Source: Verrucomicrobiota bacterium (GTDB taxonomy: Bacteria > Verrucomicrobiota > Verrucomicrobiia > Opitutales > UBA953). Taken from it: a DNA stretch of 56,592 nucleotides. The translations under genes and the position numbers were made by a program. This document shows positions 17,095 through 26,030 of this stretch, in pieces. The first letter of the stretch is position 1, and each line of letters opens with the position of its first letter. Below the pieces are notes generated by a model, which worked only from the letters and a program-made list of their open reading frames with translations, did not search any database and was not told the origin of the DNA. The DNA is taken from contig JAPLTU010000081.1 in NCBI GenBank assembly GCA_026397965.1, forward strand, positions 1 through 56,592, written 5' to 3'.

Positions 17095-19479
17095 ATGAAC
17101 CCCCTGCCGCACCTCCGTCCGCCCAACGCCGAAATTCGCCCCGATTTGAAAGCTTTTCGGGTCTTGGGCATCGATCTTGGCACCACCAATTCCACCATTG
17201 CCCAAGTCCGTTGGTCACCCACGCGTCCCGATGAAATCGAATTGGCCGAGTGCCTGGAAATCATCCAGCCGACGCTTTCCGGCGACTTCACCTCAGTGCT
17301 GGTGCCCTCGGTCGTCGCCCACCTTCCCGATCGCAGTTTCGTCGGCGAAGGCGCCCGACGAACCTTGAGCCGATCAGTCGAACTCGGGCTTCGCCTGAAT
17401 GCTACCTACCTCGCCGAGGTAAAAAATGAAATGGGTATCGGTCGCACTTTTCCTCAAGCCAAATCAGGCAGCCGCACGCCGGCCGAAATCTCCGGACAAG
17501 TCCTCCAATTTCTTCGGACGCAAGCCAAGGGCGCCATCGCGCGTACGGTCGTTACCGTGCCGGCTTCTTTTCAGATCAGCCAGCGTGACGACACGGTACG
17601 CGCGGCGAAACTCGCCGACCTTACTTTGGGCCACGGCGATTTACTCGACGAACCGATTGCAGCCTTCATCGATTTCATCGCCCGGCAAGGACTCGCCGCC
17701 CTCGATGGCGTCAACGACAAGACCGAAGTGATGATCATCGATTTCGGCGGCGGCACCTGCGATGTCGCCCTCTTCACTTTGCAACGTACCGCCGACCAAA
17801 GGCTCAAGATCAACCCGCGCGCGGTCTCGCGCTACCATCGCTTAGGAGGTGCGGATATTGACCGCGCCATCGTCCATGAAATCCTACTCCCTGCCCTCGC
17901 CCAACAGAATAAACGGGAACTCGAGGAATGGGAATATGAAGTCCGCAAAGAACAGCTCGAACCCCAACTCCTGGCCACCGCCGAACAGCTTAAAATCGGC
18001 CTTTGCGAAATCATCAATCACCGGCTTTCCCACGGCGAAAATCTCGTCGAAGTCCTTATCGCGGCGAAGAAACAATACCCCGGCGTCCAGACGTTACAGC
18101 TCAATGACGGCACGCGCCTAACCTTCAGCTCCCCGACCCTGACCGGGATTGAATTCGCCAACGTCATGGAGCCATTCCTCGATGAGGACAGCGTGCAAGT
18201 GCGGGAAGATGAATATACCTTGAGCTGTTCAATTTTTGCACCGATCGAAGACGCGCTTGATCGCGCCAAACTGAAACCTTCTCAGATTGGCTTCCTGCTT
18301 GCCGTCGGCGGCAGCTCGCTCAACCCGCTGGTGATTGATAGCCTGAAAAGATATTTCGGCGAATTCTTGGTCCATCGTTTCGACAACGCCCTCGACATGC
18401 AAGTGGCCGTCGCCCGCGGTGCCGCCTACCATGCACTGCTACTTCACCTTTACGGACAAAGCATTTTTACGCCGGTCGCCAGCGATCTCCTCAGCCTCCA
18501 GACCGACCGCGGGAACCATGAAATCATCCCCCATAATCAGAAACTTCCTTTCTCCGGACAATTCAGGCCCAACAAAAACCACCGCTTCATCGCGCCGGGC
18601 GGCCCGATTCGCATCGTTTTCTGGGCTGGCCTGGGCATGGGCTCCCGCCCCGTATTCACAGGGACTACTCAACCTATCAAGGCGGGTACGCCCTTGACCC
18701 TGACCTTCACCCTTGATGCCAACCAGCATTTCACGTTCGAGATTACGCCGGAAAAAGGCGGTGAAACTTTTTCCGGTACCATCGAGTCGCCCCTCCATAA
18801 CGTCGTCAATCCGGGCAAGGATCGCGAACAAATCCTAGAGATCGAACGCAACATCCGGGCAAGTGTTTACGGTCCGGACCGACTGCCGGTCCAGATTATC
18901 GAACTGGCGAACTTACACAACAAGGTCGGCATGTACGACAAGGCCATTCATCTGCTGAAACGCCTCATCCGCCAACGGCCTGATTATAAGAAAACCGGTC
19001 TGGCCCAACTGGCAATCGCCTACGGACGTAAGGGCGACGCGTATCGCCAAGAAAAAACCTACCTCGAATGTATTCTCGCGGGTAACTCTACGGCCCTTTT
19101 CAACTTGGCAAATTTTTATACCCGGAAAGGCCGCTGGCTCGAAGCCGAAGAGCTGTGCCGACGCTATGAAGCCGAAGACCCCAGTGCCATCGGAATGGTC
19201 CTGTATTCCCGATGCCTCCGGGCACGCGGTAAGATCGAAGAATCCCAAACCGCCCTCGCCGATGCTTTCCGCCGCTTTGGTAAAGATCTCAGCCGGCTCG
19301 ACGATTCCGCTTTCTCCTGGTATGGCGCCGCTGTCGAACTGGCCCAAGATACGGTTCTTAAGAATGGGTATACCCTCGAAGAACGTAGGCGTAACGACCT
19401 TCGCCCCGGACATCCCGCTATCGGCGAAGGACAGCTGCCGATGTTTGAATCTCATAGCGACGAGAGGGAGCGGCCTTGA
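17095..19479 (+). CDS. Divergent Hsp70 (DnaK-like) protein with C-terminal TPR-like region
   Basis: The ATG at 17095 is used; a TTG at 17044 would add 17 unconserved residues. The 794-residue product has an Hsp70 ATPase domain: phosphate-1 GIDLGTTNST (25-34), LLDEPIAAF, phosphate-2 IIDFGGGTCDVA, and the adenosine motif AVGGSSLNPLVIDSLK followed by VAVARGAAY. A short beta-rich substrate-like region (about 480-590) follows. The last 200 residues are helical and TPR-like (IIELANLHNKVGMYDKAIHLL, LAQLAIAYGRKGDAYRQEKT, ALFNLANFYTRKGRWLEAEE) instead of the DnaK lid. It therefore looks like a specialised chaperone-type ATPase, not the housekeeping DnaK. Its stop overlaps the start of the helicase gene (TTGA), so the two proteins are probably made in fixed ratio and work together. 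Confidence 0.88.
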   Translation: MNPLPHLRPPNAEIRPDLKAFRVLGIDLGTTNSTIAQVRWSPTRPDEIELAECLEIIQPTLSGDFTSVLVPSVVAHLPDRSFVGEGARRTLSRSVELGLRLNATYLAEVKNEMGIGRTFPQAKSGSRTPAEISGQVLQFLRTQAKGAIARTVVTVPASFQISQRDDTVRAAKLADLTLGHGDLLDEPIAAFIDFIARQGLAALDGVNDKTEVMIIDFGGGTCDVALFTLQRTADQRLKINPRAVSRYHRLGGADIDRAIVHEILLPALAQQNKRELEEWEYEVRKEQLEPQLLATAEQLKIGLCEIINHRLSHGENLVEVLIAAKKQYPGVQTLQLNDGTRLTFSSPTLTGIEFANVMEPFLDEDSVQVREDEYTLSCSIFAPIEDALDRAKLKPSQIGFLLAVGGSSLNPLVIDSLKRYFGEFLVHRFDNALDMQVAVARGAAYHALLLHLYGQSIFTPVASDLLSLQTDRGNHEIIPHNQKLPFSGQFRPNKNHRFIAPGGPIRIVFWAGLGMGSRPVFTGTTQPIKAGTPLTLTFTLDANQHFTFEITPEKGGETFSGTIESPLHNVVNPGKDREQILEIERNIRASVYGPDRLPVQIIELANLHNKVGMYDKAIHLLKRLIRQRPDYKKTGLAQLAIAYGRKGDAYRQEKTYLECILAGNSTALFNLANFYTRKGRWLEAEELCRRYEAEDPSAIGMVLYSRCLRARGKIEESQTALADAFRRFGKDLSRLDDSAFSWYGAAVELAQDTVLKNGYTLEERRRNDLRPGHPAIGEGQLPMFESHSDERERP

Positions 19480-20696
19480 CCTGGCTTACTCCACCCGACC
19501 GGCTCACCGCCGCGCAGGCCGCAGCCATCAAGGCGCCGACCTCGGTTCCGGTCGTGCTCCGCGGTGGCCCAGGTGCCGGCAAGACCGTGGTGCTCTTACA
19601 TCGCGCCCATCACCTGCGACATGCCTTAGGCCCGCAGGCTAAGGTCGTGGTGCTCGTTTACACCAACGTGCTCCGCGACTTCATCCGGTCGGCGGTCACC
19701 GAACTCCGTCTCGATCCAGAATCCATCCTGACTTTTGACCATTGGTGCCGGCTTCGTCATCAAGAACTGGTCGGACCAACTCCGGTTGGAGAAAACGGCT
19801 TTCCGGATTTCGAATTGATCCGTAAGAATGTCCTGAACCATCTAAAACGGCATCGAAACTCTCCTCCCTTTACGGCCATCCTGGTCGATGAAGGCCAAGA
19901 TCTCGACAATGACTGTTACTCCCTACTGAAGCTGAGCGGACAACACCTGACCGTCGCCTTTGATAATAAACAAGCCCTCTACCATGAGGCTAAAAAGAAT
20001 GATATCCTGCTCGCCCTGGGCACCCCTCCGATCGAAATCGATCTGGCCGCAACCTATCGTGCCTGTCCGTATGTCGTGAATCTTGCCTGCGAGTTCATCG
20101 ACGATGCCATCGAGCGCGAACAATTCCGCAGCCAAGCCGCGACCGTCCAGATGGAACGACAGACCCCTTTGCTTTACCTGGCGGCGAACGACCAAGAAGA
20201 ACAACATCGGCTGGTCGAAATCCTCCGAGAGCGGCTTCAGAAAAACGAACGTGTCGGTATTCTTTTTCCAACCGTCAAGCAGGTCGATTTGTTCGCCGAT
20301 TTCCTGCGCACCCAGGGTATCCTCGCCGATCGCCAGACCACCACTGACCGGAAAGGTTTCCGGGCCAGCTTGGATTTCTCTTCCGGCCGGCCGGCCGTCC
20401 TGACTTACCATAGCGCCAAAGGCCTGACTTTCGATTCGGTGCTCATGCCCGGCGTGACATCGTCATCCGTCCGCGCCAGTCGGAACACTGTCTCGCGGAT
20501 GTTCTTCGTAGCCATCACGCGGGCCACGCAATGGGTCTACCTCAGCGCCCTTGAAACCAAAGCCCACGAAAAAGTTCTGGCCGCCATGCGTAAACTTGAG
20601 ACCCAACGTCGCGGCCTAGTCCAAAATCGCAGCGATTTACCCAAAGTTCCCCGACCGACCAACGTACCTAAACCAGACGACTGGACGGATATCTGA
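19476..20696 (+). CDS. Minimal UvrD/Rep-like superfamily 1 helicase
   Basis: Starts at TTG 19476, overlapping the hsp70 stop, with a good Shine-Dalgarno GAGGGAG 5 nt upstream, one of few seen in this window. At 406 residues it is far shorter than UvrD or Rep (about 670-720). It keeps the Q-motif-like LTAAQ (10-14), Walker A GGPGAGKT (30-37), Walker B ILVDEGQD (about 130), the motif III/IV region with AATYRAC, motif V TYHSAKGLTFDSVLMPG, and motif VI FVAITRATQWVYL with the arginine finger. The inserted 1B and 2B subdomains of UvrD are largely absent, so it may be a switch or translocase rather than a processive helicase. Tight coupling with the Hsp70-TPR gene is the main clue to its role. No nuclease domain is visible. 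Confidence 0.85.
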   Translation: MTWLTPPDRLTAAQAAAIKAPTSVPVVLRGGPGAGKTVVLLHRAHHLRHALGPQAKVVVLVYTNVLRDFIRSAVTELRLDPESILTFDHWCRLRHQELVGPTPVGENGFPDFELIRKNVLNHLKRHRNSPPFTAILVDEGQDLDNDCYSLLKLSGQHLTVAFDNKQALYHEAKKNDILLALGTPPIEIDLAATYRACPYVVNLACEFIDDAIEREQFRSQAATVQMERQTPLLYLAANDQEEQHRLVEILRERLQKNERVGILFPTVKQVDLFADFLRTQGILADRQTTTDRKGFRASLDFSSGRPAVLTYHSAKGLTFDSVLMPGVTSSSVRASRNTVSRMFFVAITRATQWVYLSALETKAHEKVLAAMRKLETQRRGLVQNRSDLPKVPRPTNVPKPDDWTDI

Positions 20697-20705
20697 GCAC
20701 GTCGC

Positions 20706-21110
20706 CTAAGCGTCCTTCTTCAGAGCAGGAGTAAAGAAAGCGATAGCCAAGATTGCACCCGTCAGCAAATCCTCCCCGCTTCCGAGGAACGCCATGATAC
20801 CCGGCTCAACCGTCGGCTCCACGAGCGAAAGGAAGTTAAACGCCAGGCAAACAACCAAGAGTAACCAGGCCGCCCAGCGCTGCAGGAATAAAAGACCGAT
20901 CAGGCTGATCAGCAATAATCCGAGCCCGGTAATCGCCAAACCGAAGACGGCGAACGCCATGAACCCGACCTCTTGGGCTTCTTTCCATTGGTGCAACTCC
21001 ACCGGCAACAGCTTGTCGGAAAAAAAGGAAAGGGCGAAGGCCACCGCCACCGTGGCGAGTAATCCCACCACCCCGACTCGCAAAGTGATTTGAGCGTTAT
21101 TCTTGTCCAT
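20706..21110 (-). CDS. Small membrane protein, about four transmembrane helices
   Basis: A 134-residue protein not recognised as a named family. Four hydrophobic segments are visible: about 10-32 (VGVVGLLATVAVAFALSFF), 48-72 (VGFMAFAVFGLAITGLGLLL), 73-95 (LLFLQRWAAWLLLVVCLAF) and 108-128 (GEDLLTGAILAIAFFTPAL). It ends 9 nt from the helicase stop in convergent orientation, so it is not part of that operon. Probably an inner-membrane protein; nothing points to a function. Confidence 0.7.
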   Translation of the reverse strand: MDKNNAQITLRVGVVGLLATVAVAFALSFFSDKLLPVELHQWKEAQEVGFMAFAVFGLAITGLGLLLISLIGLLFLQRWAAWLLLVVCLAFNFLSLVEPTVEPGIMAFLGSGEDLLTGAILAIAFFTPALKKDA

Positions 21111-21232
21111 GACGCCAATCTAAATCAGCCAAAATACCTTGCAAGTAAATCTACCAGCTAAACAACGTTTCACCCGCCGTCGAAAAGGTGCTCATGGATG
21201 GGACGAATCTTCGCTTCGAGGCGAAGCTAGCT

Positions 21233-21517
21233 TCACTGATATCGCTCGGACCTCAGGATACCCTTTTCATCAAACACCCTGATGACCTGATTGTAGGTCA
21301 TGTCGTAACGGTTCTCGCCGGCGAATTTGGTTTTTTGCGTAGTCTCTCCTCGGTTCCAAACCGCAACCCGCTGGACATCGACGAAGCGCTCCTTGTCAGG
21401 CGGACCGTAGGTAAGTACGGCCTGATCATAAGTCATGACGCCGATATTCTTATTGGCACAGGCGACCATTAGCATCGCTATACCTATCAGAGATAATACC
21501 CGGAAACCTTTTCTCAT
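21233..21517 (-). CDS. Small lipoprotein, hypothetical
   Basis: A 94-residue protein with a lipoprotein signal ending at the lipobox LMVAC (Cys about residue 20). The mature part includes MTYDQAVLTYGPPDKE, which resembles the SmpA/OmlA-like pattern of a helix followed by GxPD, then a strand-rich segment (VAVWNRGETT, NQVIRVFDEKG). This might be a small BamE-like or DUF fold, but the similarity is weak. It precedes the four-helix membrane protein on the same strand with a 122-nt gap. That gap holds a 6-bp hairpin (21209-21226) without a T tract. Confidence 0.65.
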   Translation of the reverse strand: MRKGFRVLSLIGIAMLMVACANKNIGVMTYDQAVLTYGPPDKERFVDVQRVAVWNRGETTQKTKFAGENRYDMTYNQVIRVFDEKGILRSERYQ

Positions 21518-21575
21518 ATTCTCACTCTAACACCTCAGACCCATTAGTAAAGCCCCCCTATCCCTTCTCACACCT

Positions 21576-22784
21576 ATGCGCAATTGTCTTTCATTTTGCT
21601 TCCTCAGCGTCGCCCTCGGTGCGGCAGAATACTTCCCACCGTCGGACGCCCAAGGCGGCTGGCGCACGCCGAAAGATAAGGCCGAAGCTCGCGTCCTCGC
21701 CGGCATCGATCTCGACCGGCTCGAGCAGGCCTACCACGCAACCGAACGCTCCAACACGGAGAACGGCGGTCTGGTCGTCATCTCCAAAGGCTACCTGGTG
21801 CTGGAGAAATATTTCGGGAAGGCCCACCGCAACGCCAACCCTGACATGGCTTCCACGGGCAAGGCCTTCACGAGTATCGCCTGCGGTGTGATGTTGCAGG
21901 AGTTCAAAGCGAAGATTCCCGAGGGGCTCAACACGAAGGTCTACACAAAGGAATTCCTGCCCGAAGCGTTCCCGCTCCGCGATCCGCGCGAAGCAGACAT
22001 CCGCCTCGGCCACCTGCTCTGCATGACCTCAGGTCACAACGGTGAAGGCGCCGCGCCCTCCGCGGTTATCAAGGGCACAGCCCAATCGCTCAAATCCGCC
22101 AAGGGCCAGGATATCCATGACGTGGACGGCTCCTCCTTGCGCACGCCGCTCTGGATCGCCCCAGGCGAAGGTTATTCCTATTCCTCGCCCGCCCCTCATA
22201 TCGCTTCGATGGTCCTCCGACGCGTGACAGGCAAGGAACTGCCGGCCTACATCGACGAGAAGTTCGGCAAGCCAATGGGCTGGGGCCCTTGGGGCTATTG
22301 TCTCTACCGCGGCGAAGTGACGATGGCCCACGCCAATGGCGCCGGATCGATTGCCCTTCGCGCCACCGACGCCGCCCGCTTCGGTTATTGCCTCGCCCAA
22401 GGCGGACGCTGGCAAGACCAGCAACTTATCCCGGCCGACTACATCAAGCTCTGCCAACAGTCGCTGCCCTATAACCCGCACTTCCCCTTCAGCCTGCAGT
22501 TCGAACACAACCAGGCTGGCCAGATCCTCGGCGCACCCCGCGACGCCTTCTACAAGACCGGCGCCGGCGGCTTCTGTCTCTACATCGTGCCATCGCTCGA
22601 CCTAGTGATCTACAAGATGGGCGGCAAGGATGGTCAGTGGAACCCCGAGCTCACTCGCATCCCGCAGCCCGCGGACAGCTTTGGCACACACACGGCCCCG
22701 GCCCCGCCTCCGAAGAACGGCGCGTACGAGACCTACAGCATCCCTCGCATCCTGGAGATGGTCTGCCAAGCGACGGTCCGCTGA
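21576..22784 (+). CDS. Exported serine hydrolase, beta-lactamase (class C)/DD-peptidase fold
   Basis: A 402-residue protein with a short signal peptide (MRNCLSFCFLSVALGAAEYF). The SxxK motif is S93-T-G-K96 within NPDMASTGKAFTSIA, where Ser93 is the nucleophile and Lys96 the base. The second motif is YSYSSP near residue 206 (Y-x-S in place of Y-x-N), and MAHANGAGSIALRATDAARFG is typical of esterase-type members. Such proteins are esterases, D-amino-acid amidases or peptidases more often than true beta-lactamases. Its neighbours are sulfatases, so a role in removing ester groups from glycans is possible but not shown. It converges on a sulfatase with 4 nt between the stops. Confidence 0.85.
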   Translation: MRNCLSFCFLSVALGAAEYFPPSDAQGGWRTPKDKAEARVLAGIDLDRLEQAYHATERSNTENGGLVVISKGYLVLEKYFGKAHRNANPDMASTGKAFTSIACGVMLQEFKAKIPEGLNTKVYTKEFLPEAFPLRDPREADIRLGHLLCMTSGHNGEGAAPSAVIKGTAQSLKSAKGQDIHDVDGSSLRTPLWIAPGEGYSYSSPAPHIASMVLRRVTGKELPAYIDEKFGKPMGWGPWGYCLYRGEVTMAHANGAGSIALRATDAARFGYCLAQGGRWQDQQLIPADYIKLCQQSLPYNPHFPFSLQFEHNQAGQILGAPRDAFYKTGAGGFCLYIVPSLDLVIYKMGGKDGQWNPELTRIPQPADSFGTHTAPAPPPKNGAYETYSIPRILEMVCQATVR

Positions 22785-22788
22785 GACC

Positions 22789-24222
22789 TCATTCTGCCTT
22801 CTTCTTGCCTTTGCTTTTTTTAACTAGCTTGGCGGCACCATCGTCGCCTTCTTCTCCGCCCCCACTCTTGTGCGGAAGATCAGCGGCATCGGACTTAGGT
22901 AGGTATTTAGCCATCTCTACTTTTTTCTCCGCCATCTCCGGTTTGCCAGCAAGGTTGACGTATTCGAGCGGGTCAGACGAATCCTGATACAGCTCTTCGC
23001 TGCCATCCGCATAACGGATGTAACGCCAGTCCTCCGAGCGCACGGCATGGTTTCCTTTCATCCAAGTGGTCACGGCGGGCAACTTCCAAGCCGCCGCAGG
23101 ATCTCGCAGTAATGGCGTGATATCCGCGCCTTCTAGGTGCGAAGGCAGCGGAATCCCAGCCAAGGTGCAAACGGTAGGATAGATGCACGCGTAATCGACC
23201 GGACGCTGACACAAGGTACCCGCCGTGGTGACGCCAGGAGCTCTCCAGATGAAGACCGTTCGCGTCGGCTCTTCCCAGAGCGCGAATTTACGCCAATGTT
23301 CCTTTTCGCCTAAACTCCAACCGTGGTCACTCCATAGGCAAATAATCGTGTTATCCCTTTCCGGTGATTTCTCCCAAGCGTCAATCAGACGTCCGACTTC
23401 GTAATCACAATACGCAATCGTCGCCAAGTAAGCCTGCACGGCCTCTTTCCATCGACCGGACTTCAGCATCGCGGCATGATCGCCGGTCGGTCGGGCAATC
23501 TTAACTCCGGCTGGGGGCACGTCAGCGAGATCGCCCTCGATATGGGGTGGCAATTGAATCTGATCCAACGGAAACAGGTCGAACCATTTCTTGGGTACGT
23601 TCCAAGGCATATGCGGCTTAACCAAGCCGGCCGCGATGAACCAAGGCTTCTCTTGTTTCTGGGACATTTTTTCGATGCACCAGGTGACGACGGAGTGATC
23701 CGGCATATCCTCATCCTTACAGGCCAACGGAGCAAATTTAATGCCCCCGACCCCGTCGTCCTTGGCCTCGGGATGAAGTTTAAGCGGGCCGCCCTTTCCT
23801 CCTGCAAAATAGTCGTCGAAATAGCCTCCGCGATCCGCAGCGCCATGGTAGATCTTGCCCGCACCGTAGACAGCATAACCGTTCTTCGCCAAATGGCTGT
23901 TAAGTAATTTATCTTCGCTGATACCAGGGCGCCAATTCTGAGCGTTATCATAACAGCCGGTGCTGCTCGGCCGTAATCCGGACATCAGGGAGGCTCGCGA
24001 TGGATTACAGGAAGGCGCAGTGCAATAGGCCTTAGTGAAACCAACGCCCAGTTTGGCGAGACGATCGATATTCGGCGTCTTGGTCTGTGCATTTCTGCCC
24101 AAGAAACCAACCCAATGATTCAGGTCATCGATGGGGATGAAGAGGATATTCGGTTTCTTCGAAGCATCGGCGCTCAACAAGGCCATCGGGTAAAGGCATA
24201 ACCAAAATAACAGGGGGCGCAT
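22789..24222 (-). CDS. Exported sulfatase, iduronate-2-sulfatase-like (CNPSR type)
   Basis: A 477-residue sulfatase with a signal peptide. PNILFIPIDDLNHWVGF carries the metal-binding aspartates, and the LNHW variant is typical of the iduronate-2-sulfatase-like branch. The formylglycine motif is C72-N-P-S-R, followed by ASLMSGLRPSS. VKPHMPWNVPKKWFDL and LWSDHGWSLGEKEHW are further marks of that branch. The protein ends in a strongly basic tail, KLVKKSKGKKKAE, preceded by an acidic glycine patch; this is unusual for an exported enzyme. Substrate inferred only at the level of a uronic-acid or related sulfate ester. Confidence 0.9.
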   Translation of the reverse strand: MRPLLFWLCLYPMALLSADASKKPNILFIPIDDLNHWVGFLGRNAQTKTPNIDRLAKLGVGFTKAYCTAPSCNPSRASLMSGLRPSSTGCYDNAQNWRPGISEDKLLNSHLAKNGYAVYGAGKIYHGAADRGGYFDDYFAGGKGGPLKLHPEAKDDGVGGIKFAPLACKDEDMPDHSVVTWCIEKMSQKQEKPWFIAAGLVKPHMPWNVPKKWFDLFPLDQIQLPPHIEGDLADVPPAGVKIARPTGDHAAMLKSGRWKEAVQAYLATIAYCDYEVGRLIDAWEKSPERDNTIICLWSDHGWSLGEKEHWRKFALWEEPTRTVFIWRAPGVTTAGTLCQRPVDYACIYPTVCTLAGIPLPSHLEGADITPLLRDPAAAWKLPAVTTWMKGNHAVRSEDWRYIRYADGSEELYQDSSDPLEYVNLAGKPEMAEKKVEMAKYLPKSDAADLPHKSGGGEEGDDGAAKLVKKSKGKKKAE

Positions 24223-24380
24223 CAGGCCAATCTGTCTTCGTATTCAGGGCTATCAAGTGAGATTTCCTCCGAACATAGCGCCTAAAGTCATCTCGCCAAT
24301 GTGCGTTTGAAGATGATTGTCCTGCGGTTGAGAGCCTCACTAAAGGTTGTGCAGTCCTTAGATCAGGCTTAACTGACACC

Positions 24381-26015
24381 ATGCTACCCCGCATCTTTCG
24401 TCTTGCTGCTTTCTTAAGCAGCCTGGTCGCCGTTTTCGCCGCCGAACCTAACCGGCCCAATGTGCTGGTGATCCTGCTCGACGACGTCGGCTTCTCCGAC
24501 ATCGGCTGTTATGGCAGCGAAATCCCAACGCCTAACCTTGACGCCTTGGCCGCCCACGGGGTTCGCTTTACGCAGTTCTACAATACCGCCCGCTGCAGTA
24601 CGAGTCGCGCCTCCCTCCTCACTGGCCTCTACTCCCACCAAGCCGGCATGGGTTGGCTTGATGGCATGGTTAAACCTGAATCCCTCGGCACGCACGGCAG
24701 ACTCCATGACCGATGCGTGACCATGGCCGAAGTGCTGGGTTCGACCGGCTATCACACTTCCATGGTCGGCAAGTGGCATCTTGGTCAACAAAACGGTACA
24801 ACTCCTTGGAACCGTGGTTTTCAACGCACGGCGACCACGCAGTTCGGTGAACTTTATTTTCCAGTCGAACGCAGTGCGGAACCCTGCAAATACGTTTACC
24901 TTGACGGGCGCAAGGTACCCTCCCATTCGCCCGAAGTCGGCACCGGCAATTGGTATGCGACGTCGATGTTCACCGATTGGGCTTTGAAATTCGTCGATGA
25001 TGCCAAGGAGAAACAAAAGCCTTTCTTCCTCTACTTCGCCCACGGCGCCGCCCACTTCCCGCTGAAAGCTCCCGCCGACCTGATCGCCAAATATCGGGGC
25101 AAATACAAAGCGGGCTGGGATAAGCTACGCGAAGTTCGCTATGCTAAACAAATCGAACTCGGTATCATCGACCCTAAATGGCCGATGTCACCCCGCCCCG
25201 AAGAAGTTAAAGCCTGGGATAGCCTTACGGCGGAAGAACAAGATCGCTTCGACAACGTGATGGCCGTCTACGCTGCGATGATCGACGGGATCGACCAAAG
25301 CGTCGGGCGCATGGTAGCCGGACTAAAAGAACGCGGCATGCTGGATAACACCCTGATTCTCTTCATGTGCGACAACGGCGGTAACGCCGAAGGCGGCCCT
25401 AATGGTGTCACGCAAGGTGAAGTGATCGGCAGTCCCGACTCCCATGTGCTCCTCGGGATGAGCTGGGCGACCCTGAATAATACCCCGCTGCGCCGCTATA
25501 AGCACTTTACCCACGAAGGCGGTGTGAGTTCTCCTTTCATCGCCCATTGGCCCGCCGGCATCCCGGCCGCCCGTATGGGACAGATTGAAAATCAGCCGGG
25601 CCACCTGATCGATGTCATGACGACCGTGATGGACGTCACCGGAACCACTTACCCTTCGGAATTTAACCACCATCGCATCCTTCCCGCCGAAGGTGTCAGC
25701 CTTCGCCCAGCCTTCCTTGGCCAGCCACTCCATCGCGTTAAACCAATCTTCTGGGAACACGAAGGCAATCGCGCCGTGCGCACCGGCCCTTGGAAAGCCG
25801 TGATGAAATTCAAAGGCGAATGGGAACTCTATAACATCGAAGAAGACCGGACCGAACAACACAACCTCGCTGGCGTCAACAAAGCGATCGCCGTCCTGCT
25901 GGCCAAACAATGGGAAGATTGGGCTGCCAGTTCTTTCGTCGACCCTTGGACGCTTCCGCCCACCAACAACTGGGGCGCGGAACCCATCAGGTTCAGCGGC
26001 GGGAAAAAGAAATAA
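24381..26015 (+). CDS. Exported arylsulfatase with a non-canonical CSTSR motif
   Basis: A 544-residue arylsulfatase-family protein with a signal peptide (MLPRIFRLAAFLSSLVAVFA). It has PNVLVILLDDVGFSDIGCYG, YNTARCSTSRASLLTGLYSHQAG, VGKWHLGQQ and LFMCDNGGNAEGG. The modification motif reads C72-S-T-S-R: the proline or alanine normally at position +2 is threonine, so conversion of Cys72 to formylglycine is not assured. The rest of the active site appears intact and the length is normal. It ends in GGKKK. The gene is divergent from the iduronate-sulfatase-like gene with 158 nt between starts. Confidence 0.9.
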   Translation: MLPRIFRLAAFLSSLVAVFAAEPNRPNVLVILLDDVGFSDIGCYGSEIPTPNLDALAAHGVRFTQFYNTARCSTSRASLLTGLYSHQAGMGWLDGMVKPESLGTHGRLHDRCVTMAEVLGSTGYHTSMVGKWHLGQQNGTTPWNRGFQRTATTQFGELYFPVERSAEPCKYVYLDGRKVPSHSPEVGTGNWYATSMFTDWALKFVDDAKEKQKPFFLYFAHGAAHFPLKAPADLIAKYRGKYKAGWDKLREVRYAKQIELGIIDPKWPMSPRPEEVKAWDSLTAEEQDRFDNVMAVYAAMIDGIDQSVGRMVAGLKERGMLDNTLILFMCDNGGNAEGGPNGVTQGEVIGSPDSHVLLGMSWATLNNTPLRRYKHFTHEGGVSSPFIAHWPAGIPAARMGQIENQPGHLIDVMTTVMDVTGTTYPSEFNHHRILPAEGVSLRPAFLGQPLHRVKPIFWEHEGNRAVRTGPWKAVMKFKGEWELYNIEEDRTEQHNLAGVNKAIAVLLAKQWEDWAASSFVDPWTLPPTNNWGAEPIRFSGGKKK

Positions 26016-26030
26016 GCTCGGGCTCGCAGG

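Noticed and set aside
21209-21226. 6-bp hairpin CTTCGC/GCGAAG as terminator of the small lipoprotein gene
   Set aside because: No T tract follows on the minus strand and the stem is short.
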